Positions 42,669 to 50,850 of a stretch of 55,023 nucleotides of DNA are shown in pieces; position 1 is the first letter of the stretch, and each line of letters starts with the position of its first letter. A model generated the notes under the pieces. The model was given only the letters and a program-made list of their open reading frames with translations. It was not told where the DNA came from and searched no databases. The DNA comes from Syntrophorhabdaceae bacterium (GTDB taxonomy: Bacteria; Desulfobacterota; Syntrophorhabdia; Syntrophorhabdales; Syntrophorhabdaceae). The stretch is from the NCBI GenBank assembly GCA_017992765.1, contig JAGOOA010000008.1:1-55023 (forward strand), read 5' to 3'. A program made the position numbers and the translations under genes.

Positions 42669-43052
42669 TTAGTAAATTTTGAGTATGATGTTTATAAGCA
42701 TAAGGATGAGGGCGATCCTCCCTGACCAGATGTGGAGCCTCCTGACCGCCCGGATATGTTCCCTGAACCTGAATTGCATGAACCCGAGGACAGGCGCTGC
42801 AATGGCGAGGACCACCGCGGCGATGCCGACGTAGCTATGGGGTGTGCTCAAATGCTGCCCTCGTGCCAGGGCAATATCAAGGAACACGGCGCAAAACCCC
42901 AGCACGGCGCATGATGCGCCCGATATCCCGCACGCCTTGTGAATTGTAAGCCGCCACACTTTTCTTTTCATAAAGCGCACGACAACAAAACCCGCGAGGA
43001 GGAATAAAAAACCTATACACATCAGCACGGCATGGGCGTATAAAAACCCCAT
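42669..43052 (-). CDS. Cytochrome b561-like four-helix membrane protein
   Basis: A 127-aa protein with four membrane helices. Histidines sit near helix ends in YAHAVLMC, TIHKACG, TPHSYVG and RLHIWSG, the arrangement that binds two haems in b561/ferric-reductase-like domains. It may move electrons across the inner membrane. No partner domain (DOMON or similar) is fused. It lies 17 bp downstream of the PPC/DUF296 gene on the same strand. Its stop lies inside a repeat-rich gap. Confidence 0.72.
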   Translation of the reverse strand: MGFLYAHAVLMCIGFLFLLAGFVVVRFMKRKVWRLTIHKACGISGASCAVLGFCAVFLDIALARGQHLSTPHSYVGIAAVVLAIAAPVLGFMQFRFREHIRAVRRLHIWSGRIALILMLINIILKIY

Positions 43053-43069
43053 CGTCTGCTACCCTCCCG

Positions 43070-43525
43070 TCAGGCCCGGTCAAAGCTGCCCAACAGCCTG
43101 AGCAATACCATATTTGATGCCGGGTCAAGATCCCTCACGGCCCTAACCCCCTTGATCTCAACAATGACCGCTTCCATGATAAGGAACGTCTTTGCGGCCT
43201 CTCTGAGGCAGCCTGTTTTTACCGTATCCCACTTCCCGTAAGTACCGTGGAGATGCAGCCTCGGCTCATCCTTGTACCAGAATATCGTACCTACCCCCAG
43301 CATCTCATGGCTTTCCGTGAGCTCCCGCCATGTCGGCATCGGGGGCATCACATCCTGGACAGGCCCTACGACGATCTTTGCGTCCTTTATGCCGCCGACA
43401 AGGTAAAAGATGCCCGCCTTTATCCTTTCTTTCTTAGCGATATCAGCGAGGCACTCGAGTATGTCGTCGTCGTCGTCGAGCTGCACCACTACAACCCTCC
43501 CCACTTCACCGACCTGGTATTTCAC
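43070..43525 (-). CDS. PPC/DUF296-domain protein
   Basis: A 151-aa protein of the plant-and-prokaryote-conserved (PPC, DUF296) domain family. It has the His cluster PRLHLHGTYGKWD, probably metal-binding, and the FYLVGGIKDAKI strand. Plant members are joined to AT-hook DNA-binding regions; bacterial stand-alone ones are of unknown role and need not bind DNA. It has an unusual acidic run DDDDD near residue 18. It precedes the b561-like gene in the same orientation. Confidence 0.85.
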   Translation of the reverse strand: MKYQVGEVGRVVVVQLDDDDDILECLADIAKKERIKAGIFYLVGGIKDAKIVVGPVQDVMPPMPTWRELTESHEMLGVGTIFWYKDEPRLHLHGTYGKWDTVKTGCLREAAKTFLIMEAVIVEIKGVRAVRDLDPASNMVLLRLLGSFDRA

Positions 43526-43598
43526 GTCTGCCCCTCCTTACAAAAAGACATAAGCATTTTGTTATTGATCCGGTATATGGGTGCATCAACGCTTACAT

Positions 43599-44168
43599 TC
43601 AGAATGCGAGCCCTTTGTCAGTCCCTCCGCGACGGGCAGGGTCTCCCATGCATTCGCCTGCTGATCCCTCCAGGCACTTTGACCCGTTTCTCCAGATCGT
43701 TCCCGAAAGACTGGCGCCCGATAGAATGACGCCTGACAGCTCTGCATCCTTCAGGTTGGCTTTATCCAATGTAGTTTTGCTCAGGTTTGCATCCGAAAGG
43801 TTGGCGCTGTACATATATGCACTGCGCATGAAGGCGCCCGTGAGGTTTGCGCCGGCAAGGTTGGCGTAGGACAGCACTGCATTGGAGAGGTCGGCGCCTG
43901 ACAGGTCGGCGCCGGCAAGGTTCGAATTGGAGAGCGCCGCTCCGGCAAGCCGGGCTCCTGAGAGCTTTGACCCCGAGAGATCGGCCTTGCGGAGGTCGCA
44001 CCATTCACATTCCCCTGTCGCCAGAAGTTTGTCCAGGTCCTTCTGCTGAAAGGCAAAAGAAAGGCCATGTACGGCACACGCTGCGGCCATAACGAGAAGG
44101 GCACAGAATGCGACCCTTTTTTTTGTTATGCCGGTTCTTTTCTTTATATACGTTCCGTGCGCTGCCAA
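43599..44168 (-). CDS. Exported pentapeptide-repeat protein
   Basis: A 189-aa protein with a membrane or signal segment (about 18-40), a CEWC pair near residue 54, and about 18 pentapeptide repeats of the A(D/N)LSX form (roughly 58-155), which fold as a right-handed beta-helix. The tail has two Cys (KCLEGS and GECMG) that may form a disulfide. Probably located in the periplasm. The function is unknown; nothing indicates gyrase protection of the Qnr type, which are cytoplasmic. Confidence 0.85.
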   Translation of the reverse strand: MAAHGTYIKKRTGITKKRVAFCALLVMAAACAVHGLSFAFQQKDLDKLLATGECEWCDLRKADLSGSKLSGARLAGAALSNSNLAGADLSGADLSNAVLSYANLAGANLTGAFMRSAYMYSANLSDANLSKTTLDKANLKDAELSGVILSGASLSGTIWRNGSKCLEGSAGECMGDPARRGGTDKGLAF

Positions 44169-44348
44169 CCTCCCGTTCCCCTATATCGATTCTTCTTCAC
44201 GTTTTTACCATAAGGAACATGGCGATGCAACGGGTATTTGCCTCCGGCGACAGCATTTTCCGTCCCCTCTCTCCTCAACGCCATGGTCCGTATCAATACT
44301 CCCTGGTGTGCCCGATGAATTTGCTTGACATCGAACACAACTGCTTTC

Positions 44349-44490
44349 GGGAAAGTGCCGTAGCAACTTCGTCCCCTCTCCCCTTGCGGGAAAGTGCCGT
44401 AGCAACTTCGTCCCCTCTCCCCTTGCGGGAAAGTGCCGTAGCAACTTCGTCCCCTCTCCCCTTGCGGGAGAGGGTCAGGGTGAGGGGGGG
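44349..44490. repeat. 39-bp tandem repeat (3 copies plus a partial)
   Basis: A 39-bp unit beginning gggaaagtgccgtagcaac occurs at 44349-44387, 44388-44426 and 44427-44465. From 44466 it passes into gggagagggtcagggtgagg. The arrangement parallels the 38-bp array at 1-190: both end in the A-family hairpin sequence and both carry a private insert between copies of cccctctcccc. The 336-bp gap 44169-44504 has no gene. Confidence 0.93.
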
Positions 44491-44504
44491 GTTGTCGCCG
44501 GGCT

Positions 44505-45344
44505 TCAGTCCGTTGCCAGGATCTCAACGATCCTTGGAAAGATATGCTCTGCCACATCTGCCCGGTACCCTCCGTGGGTAATGATCAGATACCTGCCTCC
44601 GCATATCTCCTCTGCGCTGTCTTTTACGGCCTGCGCGAGCCGAGGGAAAAAATGCATAGTCAGGCCGATATCGCCGTAGTCGCCCTGCGCCGTATCGTGG
44701 CCGAGGTTGTGGAAAATAATTTCGGGCTTGAAACCCTTCGCCCTTTCGATAAATTCAGACTTGACCGCGCCCATGTATTCCGCATCGGTGATGCGCCCCC
44801 TGACGTCGACGTCCACGTTCGTTCCTTCGCCCGTCACATTGTCGTAGCTGCAGAAGCAGACATGGAGCACATCATGATCGTCCTCAAAGATAGACCTCGT
44901 GCCGTCCCCGTGGTGACAGTCCGTATCGAGAATGGCGAATCGCTTCATTCCTGTCTTTTTCCTGATATTCGCTATGGCAGGCCCCGTGCATGAGAGGTAT
45001 GTCCCTCCCCACCCCGATTCCCTTCCCGAATGATGGCCCGCGCCGACAGAAAAAACCAGCGCATTTTCCAGTTCTCCCCGCGCGATCATTTCCCCTGCCC
45101 TGACGCATCCGCCGACGGCAAGCCTTGCGCCGTTGTAATACCAGCTCCTTCGTACATCGGCAAGATAATGAACGGTATGGGTCAAAAGCAATACCTCTTC
45201 CTCCGCCGGCCCTGATTCAAAGAGCGCCACCCCGGGAAGCGACAGGTCGCGCTCCATAACCATGGGAAAATTGCGGAACTTGTCCCCGATTATCGGCCAG
45301 TCTTTGTTTCGGAACTCCCGGTGAAAGAATACGCCTGTCTTCAT
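44505..45344 (-). CDS. Histone deacetylase-family (arginase-like fold) hydrolase
   Basis: A 279-aa deacetylase with all family motifs: GAGHHSG, DTDCHHGDGT (zinc Asp and His), HNLGHDTAQGD (zinc Asp) and the catalytic-loop ITHGGYR. Bacterial members deacetylate acetylpolyamines, acetyl-CoA synthetase (AcuC) or other amides. The usual catalytic Tyr in GGY is present. The context does not show the substrate. It lies 3 bp downstream of the LigD-type phosphoesterase gene, so they form one operon. Confidence 0.9.
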   Translation of the reverse strand: MKTGVFFHREFRNKDWPIIGDKFRNFPMVMERDLSLPGVALFESGPAEEEVLLLTHTVHYLADVRRSWYYNGARLAVGGCVRAGEMIARGELENALVFSVGAGHHSGRESGWGGTYLSCTGPAIANIRKKTGMKRFAILDTDCHHGDGTRSIFEDDHDVLHVCFCSYDNVTGEGTNVDVDVRGRITDAEYMGAVKSEFIERAKGFKPEIIFHNLGHDTAQGDYGDIGLTMHFFPRLAQAVKDSAEEICGGRYLIITHGGYRADVAEHIFPRIVEILATD

Positions 45345-45347
45345 GCA

Positions 45348-45821
45348 TCATCCTTCATCTATATTGCAGGGTGGAAATTTCTCTTCGAGCGTCTTCATTT
45401 TCTTCTCTGTAAGCTCCGGCTCGACGACGAAAGCAGGCACTGCGAATTCATCCTTTTTCTTGATCAGAAGCCACTCCTTGTCTTTTCCTTTAAGGCGTGT
45501 GAGCACAAAGGCGCCTTTCAGTTTTTTTCCTTTCAGGAAAAACCCGATGCGCCCTTCTGTCATATCTTTGTTTAATAGCTCGAAGCCTCCCGCATCCCAG
45601 ATAACAACGGGTCCCGCTCCGTAGCAGCCTTCGGGGATGATCCCTTCGAAAGTACCGTATTCAAAGGGATGGTCCTCTACGATGATCGCAAGCCGTTTGT
45701 CCTGAGGGGACATCGACGGGCCCTTCGGCACAGCCCAGGATTTCAGCGCCCCATCGATCTCCAGCCTGAGATCATAGTGGAGCTTCTTCGAATGGTGCTC
45801 GTGGACGACAAAATACGGCAT
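45348..45821 (-). CDS. Stand-alone LigD-type 3'-phosphoesterase domain protein
   Basis: About 157 aa from the ATG at 45821; the ATG at 45836 is an alternative. The family block HSKKLHYDLRLEIDG followed by LKSWAVPKGPS, and the EDHPFEYGTFEGIIP motif, match the PE domain of bacterial NHEJ ligase D. That domain trims 3'-phosphate or ribonucleotide ends of DNA. No Ku, polymerase or ligase domain is encoded nearby, so it is either a stand-alone repair enzyme or serves a ligase elsewhere. It is co-transcribed with the HDAC-family gene. Confidence 0.9.
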   Translation of the reverse strand: MPYFVVHEHHSKKLHYDLRLEIDGALKSWAVPKGPSMSPQDKRLAIIVEDHPFEYGTFEGIIPEGCYGAGPVVIWDAGGFELLNKDMTEGRIGFFLKGKKLKGAFVLTRLKGKDKEWLLIKKKDEFAVPAFVVEPELTEKKMKTLEEKFPPCNIDEG

Positions 45822-45877
45822 AACATATAATACCATACATAGGAATATGGTTCACCGGGAAATGCATCCGCCTCGAC

Positions 45878-46036
45878 CGTATATCGTATATCGTATTTAG
45901 TATATCGTATATCGAAAAACATGGAACACCCGTGAGTCGTAAAGAGTAAGGAGTAAGGGGAGAAAGACAGCAAAGAACTGAGAGCAGAGAGTCCAGGTTC
46001 TCTCGCCTCACGCCCTCACGCCTTACGACTCACGAG
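45878..46036. repeat. 12 in-register heptamers (C to H) with inverted H partner
   Basis: 45878-45961 reads as twelve 7-bp words, from cgtatat through cgaaaaa to aaggagt. A purine-rich stretch follows (gggagaaagacagc), then at about 46006-46036 an inverted H arm (cgccttacgactcacgag). The composite resembles that at 42394-42497. Confidence 0.9.
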
Positions 46037-46042
46037 ATTTTT

Positions 46043-46891
46043 TCACCTTTCACCTTTTACTGCTTTTATCGCGCCGTGATCAGTAATTTCCGTGATCTTC
46101 ATCGCATTTCTTCGCATGCTGCCTGTATGTTCCTTCAGATCGATGACGATGACGGTGATGTTGTCGGTGCTTCCCTGGTCGAGGGCCTTTTTTGCCAGCC
46201 TGTCCGCTCCTTTCTGCGGGTCTTCCAGCCGCCTTACCTCCTCCATGACGTCTTCGGGTGTGAGGACATCCCAGACGCCGTCACAGGCAAGGACCGCATA
46301 ATCATTCTCCTTTCCAAGATATCCTTCAACGACCCTCGGCTCGGCGATCACATATGGCTTGAAAGGCAGATCTCCCAGCGACCTGCTTACTGCAAGTATC
46401 CCCTGCACCCTCGGAACGCCTATACGTATCACCTCTCCTCCAAGCTCTTCGATCCTCCTGGCCTCGCCGGGGAGATCCGGCTTGTGGTCAACGGTAAGGA
46501 CAGCAACGCCGCCCCTTGCCCCGATCACGACGCGCGAATCGCCCGTATTGGCCGCAATGAAGCGGTCTTTCATTATATAGAGGTGCGCTGCCGTTGTGCC
46601 GCACATCATCTTTCTCTCCATAAGGTGATCGTCTACGGCAAGATAGGCATCCCTCAAAAGATCTCCTTCCCTTCGTCGATCTTTCAGCGATCTTCCGCTC
46701 TCCCGAACCCTGCTGTGCATAAAATAGGGGGTAAGCATTTCAACGGCTATCCGCGACGCCGCCCCGCCTCCGTGTCCGTCATATATCTCGGCGCCGAAAA
46801 AACCCTCCTCCGGCCTTTCGTAGATCGCGTGCTCGTCCTCCATGCTCTCCCGCCAGCCGATCGTTTCGCTTATGCCGTAGCGGATGTTCAT
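46043..46891 (-). CDS. PP2C (PPM)-type Ser/Thr protein phosphatase
   Basis: About 282 aa from the ATG at 46891. It has the motifs of eukaryote-like PP2C: GWRESMEDEHAIY, EIYDGHGGG, NTGDSR, RSLGD, LACDGVWDVL and STDNITVIVID. All the metal-binding Asp positions I can identify are present. It should remove phosphate from Ser/Thr proteins, but no Hanks-type kinase lies in the window. The frame opens upstream to 46990 only through AT-rich repeat DNA, so that extension is rejected. Confidence 0.9.
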   Translation of the reverse strand: MNIRYGISETIGWRESMEDEHAIYERPEEGFFGAEIYDGHGGGAASRIAVEMLTPYFMHSRVRESGRSLKDRRREGDLLRDAYLAVDDHLMERKMMCGTTAAHLYIMKDRFIAANTGDSRVVIGARGGVAVLTVDHKPDLPGEARRIEELGGEVIRIGVPRVQGILAVSRSLGDLPFKPYVIAEPRVVEGYLGKENDYAVLACDGVWDVLTPEDVMEEVRRLEDPQKGADRLAKKALDQGSTDNITVIVIDLKEHTGSMRRNAMKITEITDHGAIKAVKGER

Positions 46892-46939
46892 GATATTAAT
46901 ATATTTTATCACAAAACAAGACTCTGATTTGCATGTACT

Positions 46940-47087
46940 ACAAAATTCTAATATCGAATCTCTAAATCCTAAACAAATTCGAATGTTCAAAATTCAAAGC
47001 GTGTTAAAGGGTTTTTATTTTGAACATTTGATATTTGGGTTTTGATATTGTTTAGGATTTGGTGCTTAGGATTTCGTGCTTGGTTTT
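46940..47087. repeat. Large AT-rich imperfect palindrome (F family)
   Basis: The left arm (46942-46998, with ctaatatcgaa and ctaaacaaattcgaatgttc) and right arm (47023-47087, with gaacatttgatatt and tgtttaggatttggtgctt) are imperfect inverted copies. They would fold to a hairpin of more than 50 bp. The right arm advances by 7 bp (aggattt, ggtgctt, aggattt, cgtgctt). D words follow at 47094-47114. Confidence 0.85.
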
Positions 47088-47124
47088 ACTGTGAGCTATC
47101 AGCCATGAGCTATATACGAAATAC

Positions 47125-47153
47125 TTGCATTGTACTACGTGAAATTCTATAAT
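47125..47153 (+). promoter_or_regulatory. Sigma70-like promoter of the xseB operon
   Basis: TTGCAT (47125-47130), a 17-bp spacer and a perfect TATAAT (47148-47153). Exactly 10 bp separate the -10 box from the ATG at 47164, and no ribosome site is seen, so the message is probably almost leaderless. Confidence 0.7.
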
Positions 47154-47163
47154 AAGAACTTAC

Positions 47164-47382
47164 ATGAAATTTGAAGACGGGTTGAAAAAGCTTGAGAACA
47201 TTGTCAAGGCCCTTGACGATGGAAAGATTCCCCTTGATGAAGCCCTGAACCTTTTCAAGGAAGGGCTGACGTTGACAAAAGAACTTTCAAAAAGGCTTGA
47301 AGAAATAGAGAAAAAGGTCGAAATACTGATAAAAAAGGAAGACGGCAGCATAGAGAAAAAACCGTTCTTACAGGAAGAATAG
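47164..47382 (+). CDS. xseB: Exodeoxyribonuclease VII small subunit
   Basis: A 72-aa protein with the complete XseB pattern: KFEDGLKKLENIVKALDDGKIPLDEALNLFKEG lies across residues 2-34, followed by a charged coiled tail. It binds the XseA subunit to make exonuclease VII, which degrades single-stranded DNA. xseA is not in the window. It is the first gene of the operon, 1 bp overlapping ispA, and its promoter leaves almost no leader. Confidence 0.93.
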   Translation: MKFEDGLKKLENIVKALDDGKIPLDEALNLFKEGLTLTKELSKRLEEIEKKVEILIKKEDGSIEKKPFLQEE

Positions 47383-48266
47383 TGGACCTCGGCACATACC
47401 TGCACGACAAAAAGATCATCATAGAAAATACCCTGAAGGAGATCTGTGCTTCCTTTATCTCAACGCCGGGCGTCCTGAGGGATGCCATGGAATATACGCT
47501 GTTCTCCAACGGCAAAAGGGTACGCCCCGTCCTTGCTATAGCGGCCTGCGAAGCGAAAGGAAAAAGCAGCGACGACATCCTTCCCTGTGCCTGCGCCCTT
47601 GAGATGATCCACACGTACTCTCTCATCCACGATGACCTCCCGTGCGTAGACAACGATGATCTGAGGCGAGGAAAGCCCACGTGCCACAAGGTTTTTGGCG
47701 AAGCGCTTGCGATTATGGCAGGAGACGGCCTCCTTACGGAGGCCTTCAGGATCATTACCGATAGCCGCTACACCGAGCGGCTGAGCCCAAAGGTCATCAA
47801 GCAGGTCATTTTCGAGATAGCCAGCGCGGCAGGGGCTGAAGGGATGGTGGGCGGACAGGTCATGGATATACTATACGACGGCAAGGAAGGATCAAAGAAC
47901 ATCCTTCAGTATATCCATATGCACAAAACCGCAACCCTCATAAGGGCATCGGTCAGGATCGGGGCCATTGCGGGCGCCGCAAAGGCGAAAGAGCTAAAGA
48001 ACTTCACAAAGTACGGCGAATGCATCGGGCTGGCCTTCCAGATCATGGACGACATACTGGACACCGAGGGCGATGAAGAGATCGTCGGAAAAAGGCTGAA
48101 AAAGGATGCGAACAAACAGACCTACATAAAACATTACGGCATCCTTGCATCAAAGTACAAGCTTGAACAGCTCGTTAATGAGGCAATACAGTCGGTTGAC
48201 TTTCTTGGCGAGGACGCCAGGATACTGAAGGCGATCGCGCAGTATATCGGCAGCAGGGTTTCGTAA
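47382..48266 (+). CDS. ispA: Polyprenyl (farnesyl/geranylgeranyl) diphosphate synthase
   Basis: A 294-aa trans-prenyltransferase starting with GTG at 47382, which overlaps the xseB stop. It has the first Asp-rich motif DDLPCVDNDD with RRGKPTCHK and the second motif DDILDTEGD. It condenses IPP and DMAPP to farnesyl or geranylgeranyl diphosphate. The position between xseB and dxs is the common arrangement for IspA. Chain length is not certain from sequence. Confidence 0.93.
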   Translation: MDLGTYLHDKKIIIENTLKEICASFISTPGVLRDAMEYTLFSNGKRVRPVLAIAACEAKGKSSDDILPCACALEMIHTYSLIHDDLPCVDNDDLRRGKPTCHKVFGEALAIMAGDGLLTEAFRIITDSRYTERLSPKVIKQVIFEIASAAGAEGMVGGQVMDILYDGKEGSKNILQYIHMHKTATLIRASVRIGAIAGAAKAKELKNFTKYGECIGLAFQIMDDILDTEGDEEIVGKRLKKDANKQTYIKHYGILASKYKLEQLVNEAIQSVDFLGEDARILKAIAQYIGSRVS

Positions 48267-50119
48267 TGCTTCTCGAAAAAATCCATTCGCCTAAGGACCT
48301 TAAAAAACTCGCTGTGCCTGACCTTGTACGGCTCGCTGAAGAAATACGGCCCTTCATCATCGATGTTATCTCCAGGACGGGCGGCCACCTTGCGTCGAAC
48401 CTCGGCGCAGTGGAGCTTACCATCGCGCTCCATTATGTATTCAATGCGCCTGCAGACGCGATCATCTGGGATGTAGGCCACCAATGCTATACCCATAAGA
48501 TCCTCACCGGCAGGCAGGACAGGTTTGGCACGATCAGGCAGACCGGGGGCTTAAGCGGCTTCCCCCTCAGGCAGGAGAGCGAGTATGATGTGTGGAATAC
48601 GGGCCACGCAAGCAATTCTATCTCCATTGCCGTCGGCCTCGCGGAAGCAAAAAAGAAAAGGAACGAGAGCCATAAGATAGTGGCCGTTATCGGCGACGGC
48701 TCCCTGACGGGAGGCATGTCCTTCGAGGCCCTGAACCACGCAGGCCACCTTAAAAGCGAAATCATCGTTATCCTCAATGATAATGAAATGTCCATATCGA
48801 AGAATATCGGCGCCCTCTCCTCCTATCTGAACAGGATGATGACCGGGGAGTTCATCAGCAACATCAGGGAGGAGATCAAGAACATCACAAAAAAACACCC
48901 TACCGTCTATAAGGCGGCAAAACATTTCGAGGAGGCCATCAAGGGGTTCTTTATCCCGGGTATACTTTTTGAAGAACTCGGTTTCCAGTATTTCGGTCCT
49001 GTTGACGGACATGACCTCGCCATTCTCATTGACACCCTGAAAAACATCAAGCGATTTAAAGGCCCCGTCCTGATCCATGTTATAACAAAAAAGGGGAAAG
49101 GGTATCCTTACGCAGAGAACGATCCTGAAAGATTCCACGGCATCTCAAAATTCGAGCTGTCCACGGGAAATTCTGTCCACAGCGGCTCACTCACATACAC
49201 CGATGCCTTTGGCGAGGCGATCGTCGAGCTTGCGAAAATCGACGAGAAGGTCGTTGCGATCACAGCAGCGATGGGGCTCGGCACAGGGCTTGATAAATTT
49301 TCCAGCCTCTACCCTGAACGATTTTACGACATCGGCATCGCCGAACAGCACGGGGTCACGTTCGCCGCTGCCTGCGCCCTTGGAGGCTTAAAGCCCTTCG
49401 TCGCCATATACTCAACCTTCCTCCAGCGGGCCTTTGACCAGATCATCCTCGACGTCTGTTTACAGAAGCTCCCTGTTGTATTTGCCGCTGACAGAAGCGG
49501 GATCGTAGGCCAGGATGGGCCAACCCACCATGGCGCATTCGACCTTTCTTATTTCAGGCATATCCCCAATATGGTGCTTATGGCGCCCAAGGACGAGAAC
49601 GAGCTGAAGCATATGCTGTACTCCGCGTATCTTTACGGGTGCCCCGTGGTAATACGTTATCCAAGGGGCGAGGCCCTGGGCGTGCATGTCGACGAAGAGT
49701 TCAGGGAGATACCATTCGGCACCTGGGAGATCCTCAGAGAGGGCGCTGACACGGCGATCATTGCCTGCGGCAACATGGTACATCAAGCCTTGCTGGCGGC
49801 AGAGGAGCTTGCCGCAGAAGGCATAGAGTGCTCGGTGGTCAACGGGCGCTTCATAAAACCCATGGACAGGGAACTGCTTTTGCGAATCTCGAAACAGGCC
49901 GCTCGCATCGTTACCGTTGAAGAGAACGCGCTTATGGGTGGTTTCGGAAGCGGCGTTATGGAGCTATTATCAGAAGAAGGTGCGGCGCTCCCAATAAAGT
50001 GTCTCGGCATTCCCGATGCCTTTATAACCCACGGCAGCCAGAACAGCTTAAGAAACGGGATCGGCCTCGACAAGGAAGGTATCGCAAGGGCAATACGAGA
50101 GTGGCCAAAGAAAGAATAG
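48266..50119 (+). CDS. dxs: 1-deoxy-D-xylulose-5-phosphate synthase
   Basis: A 617-aa thiamine-diphosphate enzyme, the usual length for DXS. Landmarks are GHQCYTHKILTGR, the ThDP/Mg site GDGSLTGGMSFEALN, the catalytic histidine region HGISKFE, and the transketolase C-terminal part from VVAITAAMGLGTGLD to AEQHGVTFAAACALGG. It makes DXP from pyruvate and glyceraldehyde-3-phosphate, starting the MEP route that feeds ispA. The start codon shares one base with the ispA stop. Confidence 0.96.
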   Translation: MLLEKIHSPKDLKKLAVPDLVRLAEEIRPFIIDVISRTGGHLASNLGAVELTIALHYVFNAPADAIIWDVGHQCYTHKILTGRQDRFGTIRQTGGLSGFPLRQESEYDVWNTGHASNSISIAVGLAEAKKKRNESHKIVAVIGDGSLTGGMSFEALNHAGHLKSEIIVILNDNEMSISKNIGALSSYLNRMMTGEFISNIREEIKNITKKHPTVYKAAKHFEEAIKGFFIPGILFEELGFQYFGPVDGHDLAILIDTLKNIKRFKGPVLIHVITKKGKGYPYAENDPERFHGISKFELSTGNSVHSGSLTYTDAFGEAIVELAKIDEKVVAITAAMGLGTGLDKFSSLYPERFYDIGIAEQHGVTFAAACALGGLKPFVAIYSTFLQRAFDQIILDVCLQKLPVVFAADRSGIVGQDGPTHHGAFDLSYFRHIPNMVLMAPKDENELKHMLYSAYLYGCPVVIRYPRGEALGVHVDEEFREIPFGTWEILREGADTAIIACGNMVHQALLAAEELAAEGIECSVVNGRFIKPMDRELLLRISKQAARIVTVEENALMGGFGSGVMELLSEEGAALPIKCLGIPDAFITHGSQNSLRNGIGLDKEGIARAIREWPKKE

Positions 50120-50850
50120 ACGTAATCCTCGCAAAAAAAGGTCTCGTCCCATCCCGCGAAAAGGCAAAGATCTTCATAATGGCCGGGGAAGTATACGCGG
50201 CAGACGAACGCGTTGCAAAGCCTGACCAGAAATATCCCTGGGACGTTGCCGTCGAGATAAAGAAGAATCCTGTCCCCTACGTAAGCTACGGCGGGGTTAA
50301 GCTGAAAAAGGCCCTTGAGGCCTTTCGGGTCAACGTTAACGGGGCAAAGGCGCTCGATATAGGTTCATCAACGGGAGGCTTTGTGGAATGCCTGCTGGAG
50401 GCAGGTGCGGCAACCGTCCACGCCGTGGATGCCGGCACCCATCAGCTTCACGAGCGCTTGAGAGGCGATAAAAGGGTCATCGTGAAGGAAAATTGCAACG
50501 CCCGGTACTTACGGTTTGACGATATCGGCGAGACGGTGGACCTCATAACCATCGACGTCTCTTTCATATCCCTGAAAAAGATCCTGCCGTCCGTGATACA
50601 GTTTATGAAACCCGCGGGCAGGATCATCTCTCTCGTCAAGCCGCAGTTCGAGGTCGGGAGGTACGAGGTCGGCAAAGGCGGCATCGTGAAGGACGGAGAG
50701 AAAATACAAAACGTCATAGATGACGTCAAATCCTACGGAAAATCCCTTGGAATTGTCCCGGTAAATGTGGTAGAAGCACCGAGGGAAAGGGAAAAAAAGA
50801 ACAGAGAGTACTTTATCCTATGGGAACACCAAAAGACCCGAAGCCCGTGA
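50101..50850 (+). CDS. tlyA: TlyA-family rRNA 2'-O-methyltransferase (S4 + FtsJ-like)
   Basis: About 249 aa from the GTG at 50101, overlapping dxs by 19 bp. It has an N-terminal S4 RNA-binding domain (about 2-60, RIDVILAKKGLVPSREKAK) and a FtsJ-like methyltransferase (ALDIGSSTGGFVECLL for SAM binding, TIDVSFISLKKILP). TlyA methylates 16S/23S rRNA ribose; some homologues act as hemolysins. A longer frame from 49999 overlaps dxs heavily and was rejected. Confidence 0.92.
   Translation: MAKERIDVILAKKGLVPSREKAKIFIMAGEVYAADERVAKPDQKYPWDVAVEIKKNPVPYVSYGGVKLKKALEAFRVNVNGAKALDIGSSTGGFVECLLEAGAATVHAVDAGTHQLHERLRGDKRVIVKENCNARYLRFDDIGETVDLITIDVSFISLKKILPSVIQFMKPAGRIISLVKPQFEVGRYEVGKGGIVKDGEKIQNVIDDVKSYGKSLGIVPVNVVEAPREREKKNREYFILWEHQKTRSP

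Noticed and set aside
46892-46990. 33-residue N-terminal extension of the PP2C phosphatase
   Set aside because: It is encoded by the left arm of an AT-rich palindrome; the PP2C fold starts at the ATG at 46891.
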